From positions 10,749,155 through 10,809,154 of the forward strand of contig NC_134033.1 of assembly GCF_964204645.1 (NCBI RefSeq): 60,000 nt of DNA, given 5' to 3'. This document shows, in pieces, positions 12,180 through 60,000 of the stretch. Within the stretch, counting starts at the first letter, position 1. Each line of letters opens with the position of its first letter. The notes beneath the pieces are model-generated. The model made no database searches and was not told where the DNA came from. It saw nothing but the letters and a program-made list of their open reading frames with translations. The DNA is from Tubulanus polymorphus (taxonomy: Eukaryota > Nemertea > Palaeonemertea > Tubulaniformes > Tubulanidae). The translations under genes and the position numbers were made by a program.

Positions 12180-12565
12180 TTCAGATCATCTTCCTCTCTC
12201 TCTCATCTCCTCTCTCTACTCTCTCCTTTATCTCCCTCTCTTCTCCCTCTCCCTTCCACTGTCCCTCCCTCTCATTTCCCTCTCTACCTCTCCCCTCTCA
12301 TTTCTTCTCTCTTCTCTCTCCTTTATCTCCCTCTCTTCTCTCCTCTGTCCTTTCATCTCCCTCTCCCACTGTCCCTCCCTCTCATCTCCCTCTCTACCTC
12401 TCCGCTCCCAATTATTCTCTCTTCTCTCTCCTTTATCTCCCTATCTTCCTCGCTCTGTCCCTATGTCCCTCTATCTACGTTTCTCATCTCCCTCTCTCTA
12501 CCTGTCCCTCATCTCTAAGTTCTCCTCTATACTCCAATCAACTATCTCCCACTTTCTCCTCTAAC
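12180..12565. repeat. CT-rich minisatellite
   Basis: Pyrimidine-only tract with longer repeats such as TCTCTCCTTTATCTCCCTCT. The + frame is Ser/Leu/Pro-only and not a gene. 12566-13435 is unique; its CpG-rich open frames show no recognised family. Confidence 0.9.
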
Positions 12566-13435
12566 CCCTGTTCGCGGTGACGATTCAATTCAATGTTTTA
12601 CTTTTCTCGGAGATTCTCACTGATTGCTGAGACGGTGTCTCTTCACCGCGCGCAGTGATGATAACCGTGTCGTACGCCGTGGTGATACAGAAATGATCTC
12701 GTTTGTGTACATATACCCGATTTCTCAGTCGAATCATTCGGCGATATTCGAATAATCGAGAATTGATTTCTAATTTCACACGCGCGGGCTTTCGATCGCG
12801 GCGAATCTAATCTATCGTGAGATTTACTCCCCGGGATTATTAGTTACAACAATACGACTACAGTCTTTCATTTGACTCGCAGCGGGGTTTTCGAATATTG
12901 GATTTAACTGATATTAAGTCGATGGAGAGAATTTCGCCGGAAATATTAAGTTTTTTCATCGCGCTCGTTGAGGGAATTTCACCCGAAATACGAAGATTTT
13001 GCGAGAATTTCGCTAGAAATATTATGTGTTTTTTTTTATGGCTCTCATTCGGAAAATGTCGATATTTCAATAGAAATATAAAGTTTTTCCGGCGGTCTTA
13101 TTGGAAGAATTTCACCTGTGTGATATAAAAGCCGTTGCTCATAGTTGATGGCTAATTGACCTGATACAGTTTAAGAGAGAAGCAGAAACACCTGGGGTAG
13201 TTTCTGCCTCGCGTTTAGTTCTTCTATAAGAGCGAGTTATACAAACGGGTATATACAGCCAATAAAAACATTCCATGTTTGTAAGAACGCGCAGTGAATC
13301 ACCCGATTACCAGGACGGATCCCCTTCATCCTGTTCCCTCCTCACTCCCCTCTTCCTTATCTCTCCTGCTCCCTCTCCCAGTTCTTCTATAAGAGTGAGG
13401 TCTATAAACGGTTACGGCCAATAAACACCTTACAC

Positions 13436-14100
13436 AATAAATACCTCGCTCTCGCTGTCCCTCTCCCTGTCCCTCTCCCTCTCCCTCTCCTCCCTCTATA
13501 CGCCAGACTGTCTCACATAACTCCAGTTACAATGACCTCTCAGTCTCCTCCTTCCCTCTACCTCTCTACTCTCCCTGCCCGTCTCTCCTCTCTACCCTCC
13601 CTCCCTCCCTCCCTCCCCCCTCCCCGGTCTCTCTCTACCCTCCCTCCCTGGTCTCTCCTCCCTCTCCCTCTCTTATCTCTCTCCCTCTCTCTACCCTCCC
13701 TCCCTGGTCACTCCTCTCTAATCTCTCACCTTCTATACCCTCCCTCCCTGGTCTCTCCTCCCTCTCTCTTATCTCTCTCCCTCTCTCTCTCTACCCTCCC
13801 TCCCTGGTCTCTCCTCCCTCCCCCTCTCTTATCTCTCTCCCTCTCTCTACCCTCCCTCCCTGGTCACTCCTCCCTGTCCCTCTTATCTCTCTCCCTCTCT
13901 CTACCCTCCCTCCCTGGTCTCTCCTCCCTCTTCCTCTCTTATCTCTCTCTCTCCCTCTCTCTACCCTCCCTCCCTGGTCTCTCCTCCCTCTCCCTCTCTT
14001 ATCTCTCTACCCTCCCTCCCTGGTCTCTCCTGCCTCTCCCTCTCTAATCTCTCCCTCTCTCTCTACCCTCCCTCCCTGGTCTCTCCTCCCTCTCTCTCTC
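13436..14100. repeat. CT-rich minisatellite, about 55-60-bp unit
   Basis: About ten copies of a unit containing CTACCCTCCCTCCCTGGTCT, CTCCTCCCTCTCC and CTCTTATCTCTCTCC. The Ser/Leu/Pro frame across it is an artefact. Confidence 0.94.
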
Positions 14101-14389
14101 CGCCAGTCTCTTACTCCTGCCATTCTCACGTAACTCCAGTTACAATGTCGATATTGATATTGATTGAATTTGATAATAATCTGATTACCGGCTACGAACA
14201 GAACAGAACCAACGACCGACCGTCGACCGTCAATATTAGCCGAGAATAAATAGATTTAATCCGGGAGTAGATATCAATCACTACCGACCGACCACCACGT
14301 ACAGTGATTTACTACAGGTTTAAATTACTGACACCCCGCGACACTCTGAGCTCCGTGTACAGATTTCCGGTTATATATCGCAGTTGTTA

Positions 14390-14690
14390 TGCTGGACCTA
14401 GTTCCACAGTTCGGAGTTTCATTTGACTCTAAAACATTGAAAATTAACTCAGAGTTAACTCTAACTCACAACTGTGGTACTGGATCCTGAGTTCAGTGTT
14501 GATTCTAAATCACAACTGTGGAACTGGATCCTGAGTTCAGTGTTGACTCTAAATCACTACTGTGGAACTGAATCCTGGAGTTCAGAGTTAACTCTAACCC
14601 ATAACAGTGGAACAGGATCCTGAGTTCAGAGTCAATTTTAAATCACAACTGTGGAACTGAATCCTGAGTTCAGAGTCAATTGTAAATCAT
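14390..14690. repeat. About 45-bp tandem copies of palindromic-element arms
   Basis: Units of TCACAACTGTGGAACTGGAT, then CCTGAGTTCAGAGT and TGACTCTAAA repeat about five times. This is the same word set as the dispersed CCACAGTTGTGAGTTAA family. 14691-15300 is AT-rich with a C13 run near 14711 and a G-rich counterpart near 15082-15105; no gene seen. Confidence 0.85.
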
Positions 14691-15304
14691 TTGCCTCCTA
14701 GGACAATTACCCCCCCCCCCCCGAATAAAATCCTTTTTGATTTGGATTAACACCACCTAAATACTTTACTTAGAAATTCATTTGTATATTATTGAATATA
14801 GATTTATGAGATATAGAATTACTGATGTTGTGTGCAGATCAAAAACTTTAAATCAGTCCTTGAGCTATAATAATTCACTTACCAAATTAAAGAAAACTTA
14901 ATTAGTCCACTTATTAGGGCATTAGTTAATGTTGGCTAATTTATTGGAATTAATTTAAGTGTTACTTTAGCCAATCAAAAACTTTAAAGCAGTCCTAAAA
15001 AAATTAGTAGAATGAGTTCACTTTGTCTAATTAATTTGAAGTAAATATCTGTGTTACTTTTAGATTAAAAAGATTTAATTTGGGGGGGAAATTGTCCGGG
15101 GGGGCAATTGTCCTGATACCATGGTAAAGCTATGTTGAAATGAGGAGAAATAACCACTATAAGATTGGAGGGAAATTATACATGTCTGAGTTTCTCAGAA
15201 TGAGAAAGTTAATCACTAATATTTAGATTATTGATTGAAATCTGTTGCAGTTCATTATTTACACAATTCTAAATCAAACAAACAAACCGGAATTACGTAA
15301 TAAA

Positions 15305-15765
15305 CAGTGAAATAAACTATTACAGCGATGTGGGAGTGGGAGAGGGAAAGGGTAACGAGAATGGGGTAGAGAGAGAGAGTGGTAGGAAATAGGGGGCAGA
15401 GAGGGTGAATCTGAGAGTGGAAGGAAGGCAGGCAGTAATTTAGGGAGGCAATTTGGTAGCAGGGAGGGAAAGAGAGAAAAAGGTGGAGCATTAGGCTGGA
15501 GGCAAGTATAGGCAGGCAGGGAGGGAGGGTAAAGGGAGAAGGTTATGAAGGAAGGAGGGAGGTTAAAGGGTCAGGAAAGAGGTAGGAAGGGTAAATGGAG
15601 AGGGTTATGAAGGAAAGATGGAGGTTAAAGGGTTAGGAAAGGGGCAGGAAGGGACGGTAAAGTGGGAGGGTTAGGAGGTAAGGTAAAGGGAGAGGCAGGA
15701 AGGGTAAAGGGAGAGGGTTATGAAGGAGGGAGGAAAATGGAGAGGGTTAGGAACGAGGTATATGA
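15305..15765. repeat. GA-rich low-complexity tract
   Basis: Purine-rich with a roughly 70-bp loose repeat (GGGTTATGAAGGAAGGAGGG). 15766-16080 is unique with a short TA/GA microsatellite at 15945-15975. Confidence 0.85.
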
Positions 15766-16084
15766 GGTCTGGTCTGAGATGTGAGAACCATCTCGCAGCA
15801 TCTTTTTTGTCATCGTCCGATATACTCATTACGTATCTCGGTTATCGATGATATTTTATTGATCGGTTATCATTGATTAGGTATTATTGATTATTGATTA
15901 TTTCAGTCTAGTTATATTTGATGAGATTCTTTGAGATGTTGATAATTATATATATATATAGAGAGAGAGAGAGAATCAGTGTCAGTAATCGATGTGTCTG
16001 AAAACTGGTTCAAATTCGTAGAAAATGTGCCGTCAACATCTAACGTACCAGACAGACAATACCCACGAGTATGAGGTCATTTGT

Positions 16085-16200
16085 TTATAGCTGGATCCTG
16101 AACTGCGGAACCGATTCCAAAACTTCAGAACTGGGTTCAGAGCTGTAGGAACTGGGTCCAGTAACTCTGGAACTGAGTCTTCAACTATGGAACTGGACGT
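16085..16200. repeat. GGAACTGGGTCC-type repeat fragment
   Basis: Four or five degenerate units of AACTGTGGAACTGGGTCC, the arm of the dispersed palindrome. 16201-16860 is unique DNA with no gene recognised. Confidence 0.75.
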
Positions 16201-16864
16201 ATCGGCCCCACTCCGCGCGGTTGCGCCACCGCGCGGGATTTACGCGAAGCAGCAGAACACAAACACGGCCACTCTCTCAATTTTCAATGATAGAAATCGT
16301 GTGTGCATTTCAATTATTTCGGCTGTTAGGGTTTTAAGGCACAATATAAGTTGATGATGTGATATGGCGATGTTAATTAATGATAATTCCGCAGTGAAGC
16401 TAGTCACGAACGGTGCCGATTGAGTGTACAGCTGCCAAAAACACTGAAATGTGCGTAGTTGCGTAACTATTTGCAGTGAATTGCAGACGAAACATGAAGC
16501 CTTAACGGCCGTTTAAAAAAAATTATACCAATCGCAATTGTAAAATAAAAATGAGATAGAACCTAAGTTAAAATTCTGGCCATTTCTAAAATGTTATTAA
16601 TTATTATTACTAATTTTTAGTCAGTGCGGAAAGTTTAGTTTTCCAACAATAATGAGGGGTGGTTGGTAGTCATGCAATTCAAGTCATCATTTATTACGCG
16701 TTACTTCCGTGTTGTTGAAAATCTCGCGAGTCCTGGACCAAACCCCAATGAACAATGTGATCTGTGTGCTGGCCACAAATGCACAGATCACACTACACTA
16801 CCCATTACACACTCCAGTACCCACAGCTCTCATATATCCATCCTAATATTAAGTGGCTTTCTTA

Positions 16865-17150
16865 CTGGGTTCAGATCTATGGAACTGGGTCTAAATATAT
16901 GTGGAACTGTGTCTAGAAACTACGGAACTGTGTACTATACAGAACTGTGGAACTGGATCCTGGATCTAGAACTGTGGAATTATAACTACATGGAACTGGG
17001 TTCAGAACTATGGAACTGTATACAGAACTGTAGAACTGTTAGGCTAATAGAACCGTGGAACTGTAACTAGAAATGTGGAACTGGATCGAGAACTGTGGAA
17101 ATGTAACAAGAACCGAGGAACTGGGTCTTGAATGGTAGAAATGGTTCCTG
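16865..17150. repeat. TGTGGAACTGGGTC tandem array
   Basis: About twelve units, same family as 4300-4760. A (CT)n run follows at 17268-17300. Reverse-complement copies (CCACAGTTGTGGACCCAGTT) occur at 17608-17725. Confidence 0.85.
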
Positions 17151-17265
17151 GTTTTAGTGTCGCAGTGAGTTATGTGTCCTGCGCTGTTTATAGCTAGTGG
17201 ACACAATCTCCACAATCTCCACCAAGTCGGTGATAAATCACTGCTAGTTTCTGCTATCTCAGCTC

Positions 17266-17303
<38 letters not shown>

Positions 17304-17607
17304 CTCCCCCGCTCAGTTCTCGGTAAATCTGTGCTAATCCTCGGTAGGAAACCGGCACGGGAAGAATTCGTCAGATTGTGTCACTAACAGGACCGGTAAC
17401 CATGGTAATAAACGACACGCGGTGCGTGGATGGCTGGAACACACCGAACGAGCGACGAGCGACGAATGATTTGTTGTGTTTTCGGTTTTTGTCGTGATCT
17501 GTTATTAACTTGAGTGGCCTCATTCCGGTTCATATTACACATAACGCTAAATGTAATACTCTTCGTATACCCGCCGCATTACCCTGGGTATTACCCGTTA
17601 CCAGGAC

Positions 17608-17725
17608 AAAGTTCCACAGTTGTGGACCCAGTTCCACAGTCGTAGCCCCAGATCCACAGTTTTGGACACAGTTCTACAGTTGTAGACCCGGTTTCACAGT
17701 TGTGGATACAGTTCTCCAAGTTTGA
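17608..17725. repeat. CCCAGTTCCACAGTTGTGGA tandem copies
   Basis: Four copies of the family arm, in the opposite orientation to 16865-17150. Confidence 0.85.
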
Positions 17726-17744
17726 CGCTTGGATTAGATCTTTT

Positions 17745-18075
17745 GTAATATGTACTTATTTCAAGTTCAGAATCAAACTTTTGATTAAGTATTTCCATAG
17801 GTAAACCTGATGCTAAACTCAATTTAGGTCATTTAAATGTTTTAGACTTAATTTAGGATTTTCTGTTTTAGACTGAATTTAGGTCATTATCAATGTTTGA
17901 AACTGAATTTAGGCCATTATCAATGTTTTAGGTCATTATCAATGTTTTATACTGAATTTAGGTCATTATCGATGTTTTAAACTGAATTTAGGTCATTTTT
18001 AATGTTTTAAACTCAATGTAGGTCATTTCCAATATTTTAGACAGAATTTAGGCCATTATCAATGTTTTATGAAGT
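17745..18075. repeat. About 30-bp AT-rich tandem repeat
   Basis: About nine imperfect units of AATTTAGGTCATTATCAATG then TTTTAAACTG. Confidence 0.88.
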
Positions 18076-18354
18076 CTCTAAGCGGTTATTACCAGGTCTT
18101 TGCCCCTGAAATTATAAATTGCCTTGTCATATTTTATCACTATTGGATTTTTAGTTTCTTATTTTTTTTTATGATTGACGAAAAACTTCTAAAATGTCAA
18201 CAACAGCAGCAGAAGCAGCCGCAGCAGCAGCAGCAGTAGAACCAGTAAAATGCAGTCTATATATGTCCTCCTCTCGAGGGCCTCACGCAGTAAACAAATG
18301 TAAACATTTGTGAATGTGTAATGAAGTGCTCTACTAGGCCCCGGTTTTATAGTC

Positions 18355-18965
18355 CGATGAGTGGGATAGGGGAGAGAAGGAGAAGTGGGTTAGGATAGAA
18401 TAAGAGGAGGGAGAGGAGAAGTGACGGAGAGGGAAGAAAACGTGATGGAGAGAGAGAAGAGAGGAGAATATGATAGAGAGCGAAGAGAGGGTAAGAAGGA
18501 AAGAGTAGAGAGAAAAGGGAGAAAGAGTAGAGGAGGCAGGGAGAGGTAGTTTGTAGGGGAGAGAGAAGGGGGTTAGGAGTTTAGAGGAGAGAGGAAGAGA
18601 AAGCAGAAAGTGAGAGGGAGAGTATAGGAGAAAGTGACAAAGAGAAAAAGGAGAGAGAGGGAGGGAGAGGAGAGGAGGGGAGAAAGTGAAAGGGAGAGAG
18701 GAGAGGAGAAAGTGACAGGGAGAGAGAGGGAGTGAGAGAAGAAAATGAGGGGATGGGAGATGGAGAGAGTAGAAGGAAGGGACGAGATAAGGGAGATGTC
18801 GGGGAGAAGGGAGGGCTATAGTTTGTATAGAGGAGAAAATGTGAGGAGAGAGGTGAAAGTGAGAGGGGAGAGAGAGGAGAGGAAAAAATGCGAGTGGGTA
18901 AGGAGGAATGAGTAAGATGAAGAGTGAAAAGAGAGGAGAGAATGAGGGGAAGAATGGAAAAGGAA
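18355..18965. repeat. GA-rich purine tract
   Basis: 600 bp of almost pure purine on the + strand with GAGAGGAGAAAGTGA-type subrepeats. The Ser/Leu/Pro minus frame is an artefact. 18966-20780 has an (AT)n run at 19388-19463, a G/C-rich patch at 20220-20290 and a GA microsatellite at 20400-20455, but no recognised gene. Confidence 0.88.
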
Positions 18966-19388
18966 GGCTTATTTTTTAGGGCAGCGATAAAGATATGAAA
19001 TCGAGAGATCGAGAAATATTTGCATAAAACCGACGCAGTCAGCCGCGTGCGGTGATCAATCAATCATCGTTCAACAAACACCATCTTATATCAACAAGCT
19101 TCATTTCAATAGATATCACCATCAGACCTTCGGCGTAATTCTCGACTGTCTCCGATACATTGATACCTAGAGAGAATCAGTAATTGCACGTATCAGTCGC
19201 ATCAAACATTTTCAAACCTGTCGGATTCAAAAGCGCTCGAACGAACGCGCGGTATTTTTTCTCTAAAAAGCTATATACGCCGCAACGCCGGTACCGCGCC
19301 TCGCGCCGGTCCGTTAGTCCCAGCCTTCTGAAGCGAAAAAAACCTATCAACGTTTATATCGTTTAACGGTCCATGATATAAGCAACAA

Positions 19389-19462
<74 letters not shown>

Positions 19463-20400
19463 TATCGGTTTCTATGGTAACTCGATAGTAAATATATCAC
19501 GCATGGCCCTGGTCTCTCTCTTTATTTCTGTCTTTCATAAATCGTATTTTTCCCCGTGGCTATTTCAAACGCTTTCGCGGTATCAGTAGCTGCGACCTGT
19601 TTTTTCCATTACTCGGAGAGAGGATTTTTTCAAGAAAGGAAAATTAAAAAGATTTTTTTATACTAAGCGTTTTAAAATGGAAGGGAACAGGAAAGAAAAT
19701 GAAAATAAAAGTTTTTTTTTTATTATTGGAGTATTTTCCGCTTAAAATCTCTGGCTGCTTAGAGTGCGCGGGCGACACTTCTAGGTCGTCCCGTCGTGAG
19801 GTTAAATGAATAATCCAAAAGGATTAGTTTTGGGAAACCGAGATCCGAGGGACGTAAAGCCAACAAACAAACGAAGGACTGCAGAAAAAAATGAAAAAGG
19901 AGTGAAAATTGTGATGAATCTTTTTCCAATGATAGGAGTAATGAAAAAACCTACTCCAAGTAATTAAGAAAGAAAAGCCTAAAAGGAATGGAATTCTTAC
20001 TCAATTGCTGAAATAATGATGATTACAACGCAATAGAAATAAAACTTTAAAAAGAAACAAATCTGAAAAATAACATTCACCCCCCCCCCTTTTCCCTGTG
20101 GCTGTGAGTACGGAATTGATCTTTTGATACGCGTAAATAATGCTTTATTTTTATCAAATTCGGTAAAAGGTTTTCCTGTTCTATAATTGGGGGGAGGGGG
20201 GGTTAGGTTACAGTTCAAACGATGCGAGACATGCTGTATTTACGCCGGTATAGGGCGCGGGGAGGCCGCGACTAATGACATTATCGGGAACCTTTGAGAC
20301 AATCGGGAATTGAAAGATCAAACCGATGTCAGAGATCAAGGCATGCCACTATACGGCTATTGATCATTACTAACAATATGATTTAATCAGATGAGAGAGC

Positions 20401-20431
<31 letters not shown>

Positions 20432-20784
20432 GCGCGGAGAGGAGAGAGAGCACAGAACGTCCCTGAGGCCGTATCGGTAGAAGTTGTTCTCTTTGTGGTT
20501 CGTCAATCTTCAAAAGATCGTCAATTCAATCGTTGACATCTCATCACGTCTTTTGAACTCTAAATTTGCTTATGATCGAGCCTTTAGCTAGTCAGACTTT
20601 CTTCGTCTCTTTCCATCTCTTCTCCTTCTCTTCCTCTCTCACCTCTCCCTCTTCCTCTCTCACCTCTCCCTATTCCTCGATTCGCTTGTTCCTCGACCGA
20701 TGTCGATATTGTAATGCTGCCCTGTGTCCTCATCGATGTCTAGGTTGCTCTGCTAGAGAAAGCTATCGGAATGTTAGAGGGCTA

Positions 20785-21262
20785 CACATTGGGGGTATAA
20801 ACTAGGGGGAGTACATTGGGGGTATAAACTAGGGGGAGTACGCCGCATTAAGGGTATCTACTAGGGGGAGGGGTATAGACTGTGGGGTACATCGCGTTAG
20901 AGGTATCGTTTAGAGCATCATTTATTGACTACTCGTGCTGCTCCATCAGATGAAGCTATCAGAATGCTGCTTTGATCTTGAAAGAAGGATTGTCCTTATT
21001 CATTTAATTGGGAGTATCCATTGATCTACAGGGGTACACACTGGGCAGGGTGTCTACTAGAGCTGCGGGTTCTCATTGGGTAGGCTATCTACTAGAGCTA
21101 GGGGTATTCATTGGGCAAGGTATCTACTAGGGCTAGAGGTACTCATTGGGTATAGGGTACCTAGAAGAGTTATGGATACTCATTGGGCAGGTTACCTACA
21201 AGAGCTTGGGGTACTCATTGGGCAGGGTATATACTAGGGTGAGGGGTACTCATTGAGAGTAT
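20785..21262. repeat. About 36-bp tandem repeat before UNC80 exon 1
   Basis: About ten copies of GGTACTCATTGGGCAGGGTA then TCTACTAGAGCTAG; the left copies are a shorter variant (TACATTGGGGGTATAAACTA). It ends about 180 bp before the exon acceptor. Confidence 0.88.
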
Positions 21263-21438
21263 CTCTAAATCATCGTTTATCTCATCATCTCTGTCTACAT
21301 TATGTATGTACTATGAATATAGTATTTTACAGATAATTATAAGATATTTTGACTTTTGAACTATAGTTCACAGGAAATAACGATAATAATCATGATAAAT
21401 AATGATGATAACTAATTCTTAGTTTCTGTATTTTTCAG

Positions 21439-59678
<38,240 letters not shown>

Positions 59679-60000
59679 GTAAAATATATACAACTTAATA
59701 ACACGTACAACTTTATCACGATGAAACTTAATTCAACATAAAAAAACTGTTCCTAAGGACAATGAACCAGTAGCTCTAAAAAAGGTTCAAGTCGAACCAT
59801 CAGATAAATACCATGGTAATAATGCAATTTTAATTGTCACTATTTCAATTATCCACTGGTTAACTCGAAACAGCTTTGAGCAACTGCAGACGTCAGATTT
59901 TACTTTACTAACCAATTGAAAATGAACTAATTCTTCTCGGGACACTGCAACCGGATTCAGGTTGCTTAAAAGTTGCTCGTAACAAACACGGCAACTCTTT

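Noticed and set aside
12170-14047. Ser/Leu/Pro-only frames
   Set aside because: Pure CT-rich low-complexity DNA.

Overview
This is a eukaryotic, metazoan window. It contains most of one large multi-exon gene on the + strand, an orthologue of UNC80, the scaffold subunit of the NALCN sodium-leak channel complex. I place 25 coding exons between 21439 and 59678. All have GT-AG borders and joined in phase they give 2145 codons without a stop. The exon/intron structure, tRNA-derived SINEs, many short palindromic MITE-like repeats and abundant micro- and minisatellites suggest a bilaterian invertebrate, probably marine. The species and phylum cannot be read from the sequence.

Layout: 1-21438 has no recognisable gene. 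It is mostly tandem arrays (26, about 51, 33, about 28, about 47 and 20 bp units), CT/GA tracts, a CTG/GCT-rich block and one tRNA-derived SINE. It is either the first intron of UNC80 or intergenic DNA. The exon for the conserved UNC80 N-terminus was not found and probably lies upstream of the window. 21439-23765 is one 2.3-kb, CpG-rich exon encoding the N-terminal third. From 24555 to 59678, 24 short exons (69-425 bp) are separated by introns full of repeats. The gene runs off the right edge; by comparison with vertebrate UNC80 (about 3250 residues), roughly the last third is missing.

Points of interest: (a) four exon borders have alternative splice sites that keep the frame, one of which would add a Gln-rich and His-rich segment; (b) a possible cassette or terminal exon lies at 43211-43344; (c) a Cys-x2-Cys...Cys-x-Cys cluster lies in the N-terminal exon; (d) several palindromic transposon families recur across the window, and at least two appear to have been expanded into local tandem arrays; (e) nested insertions give a relative order of transposon activity. 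I found no prokaryote-type system, CRISPR array or autonomous transposase. Most long open frames outside the UNC80 exons are by-products of tandem repeats.
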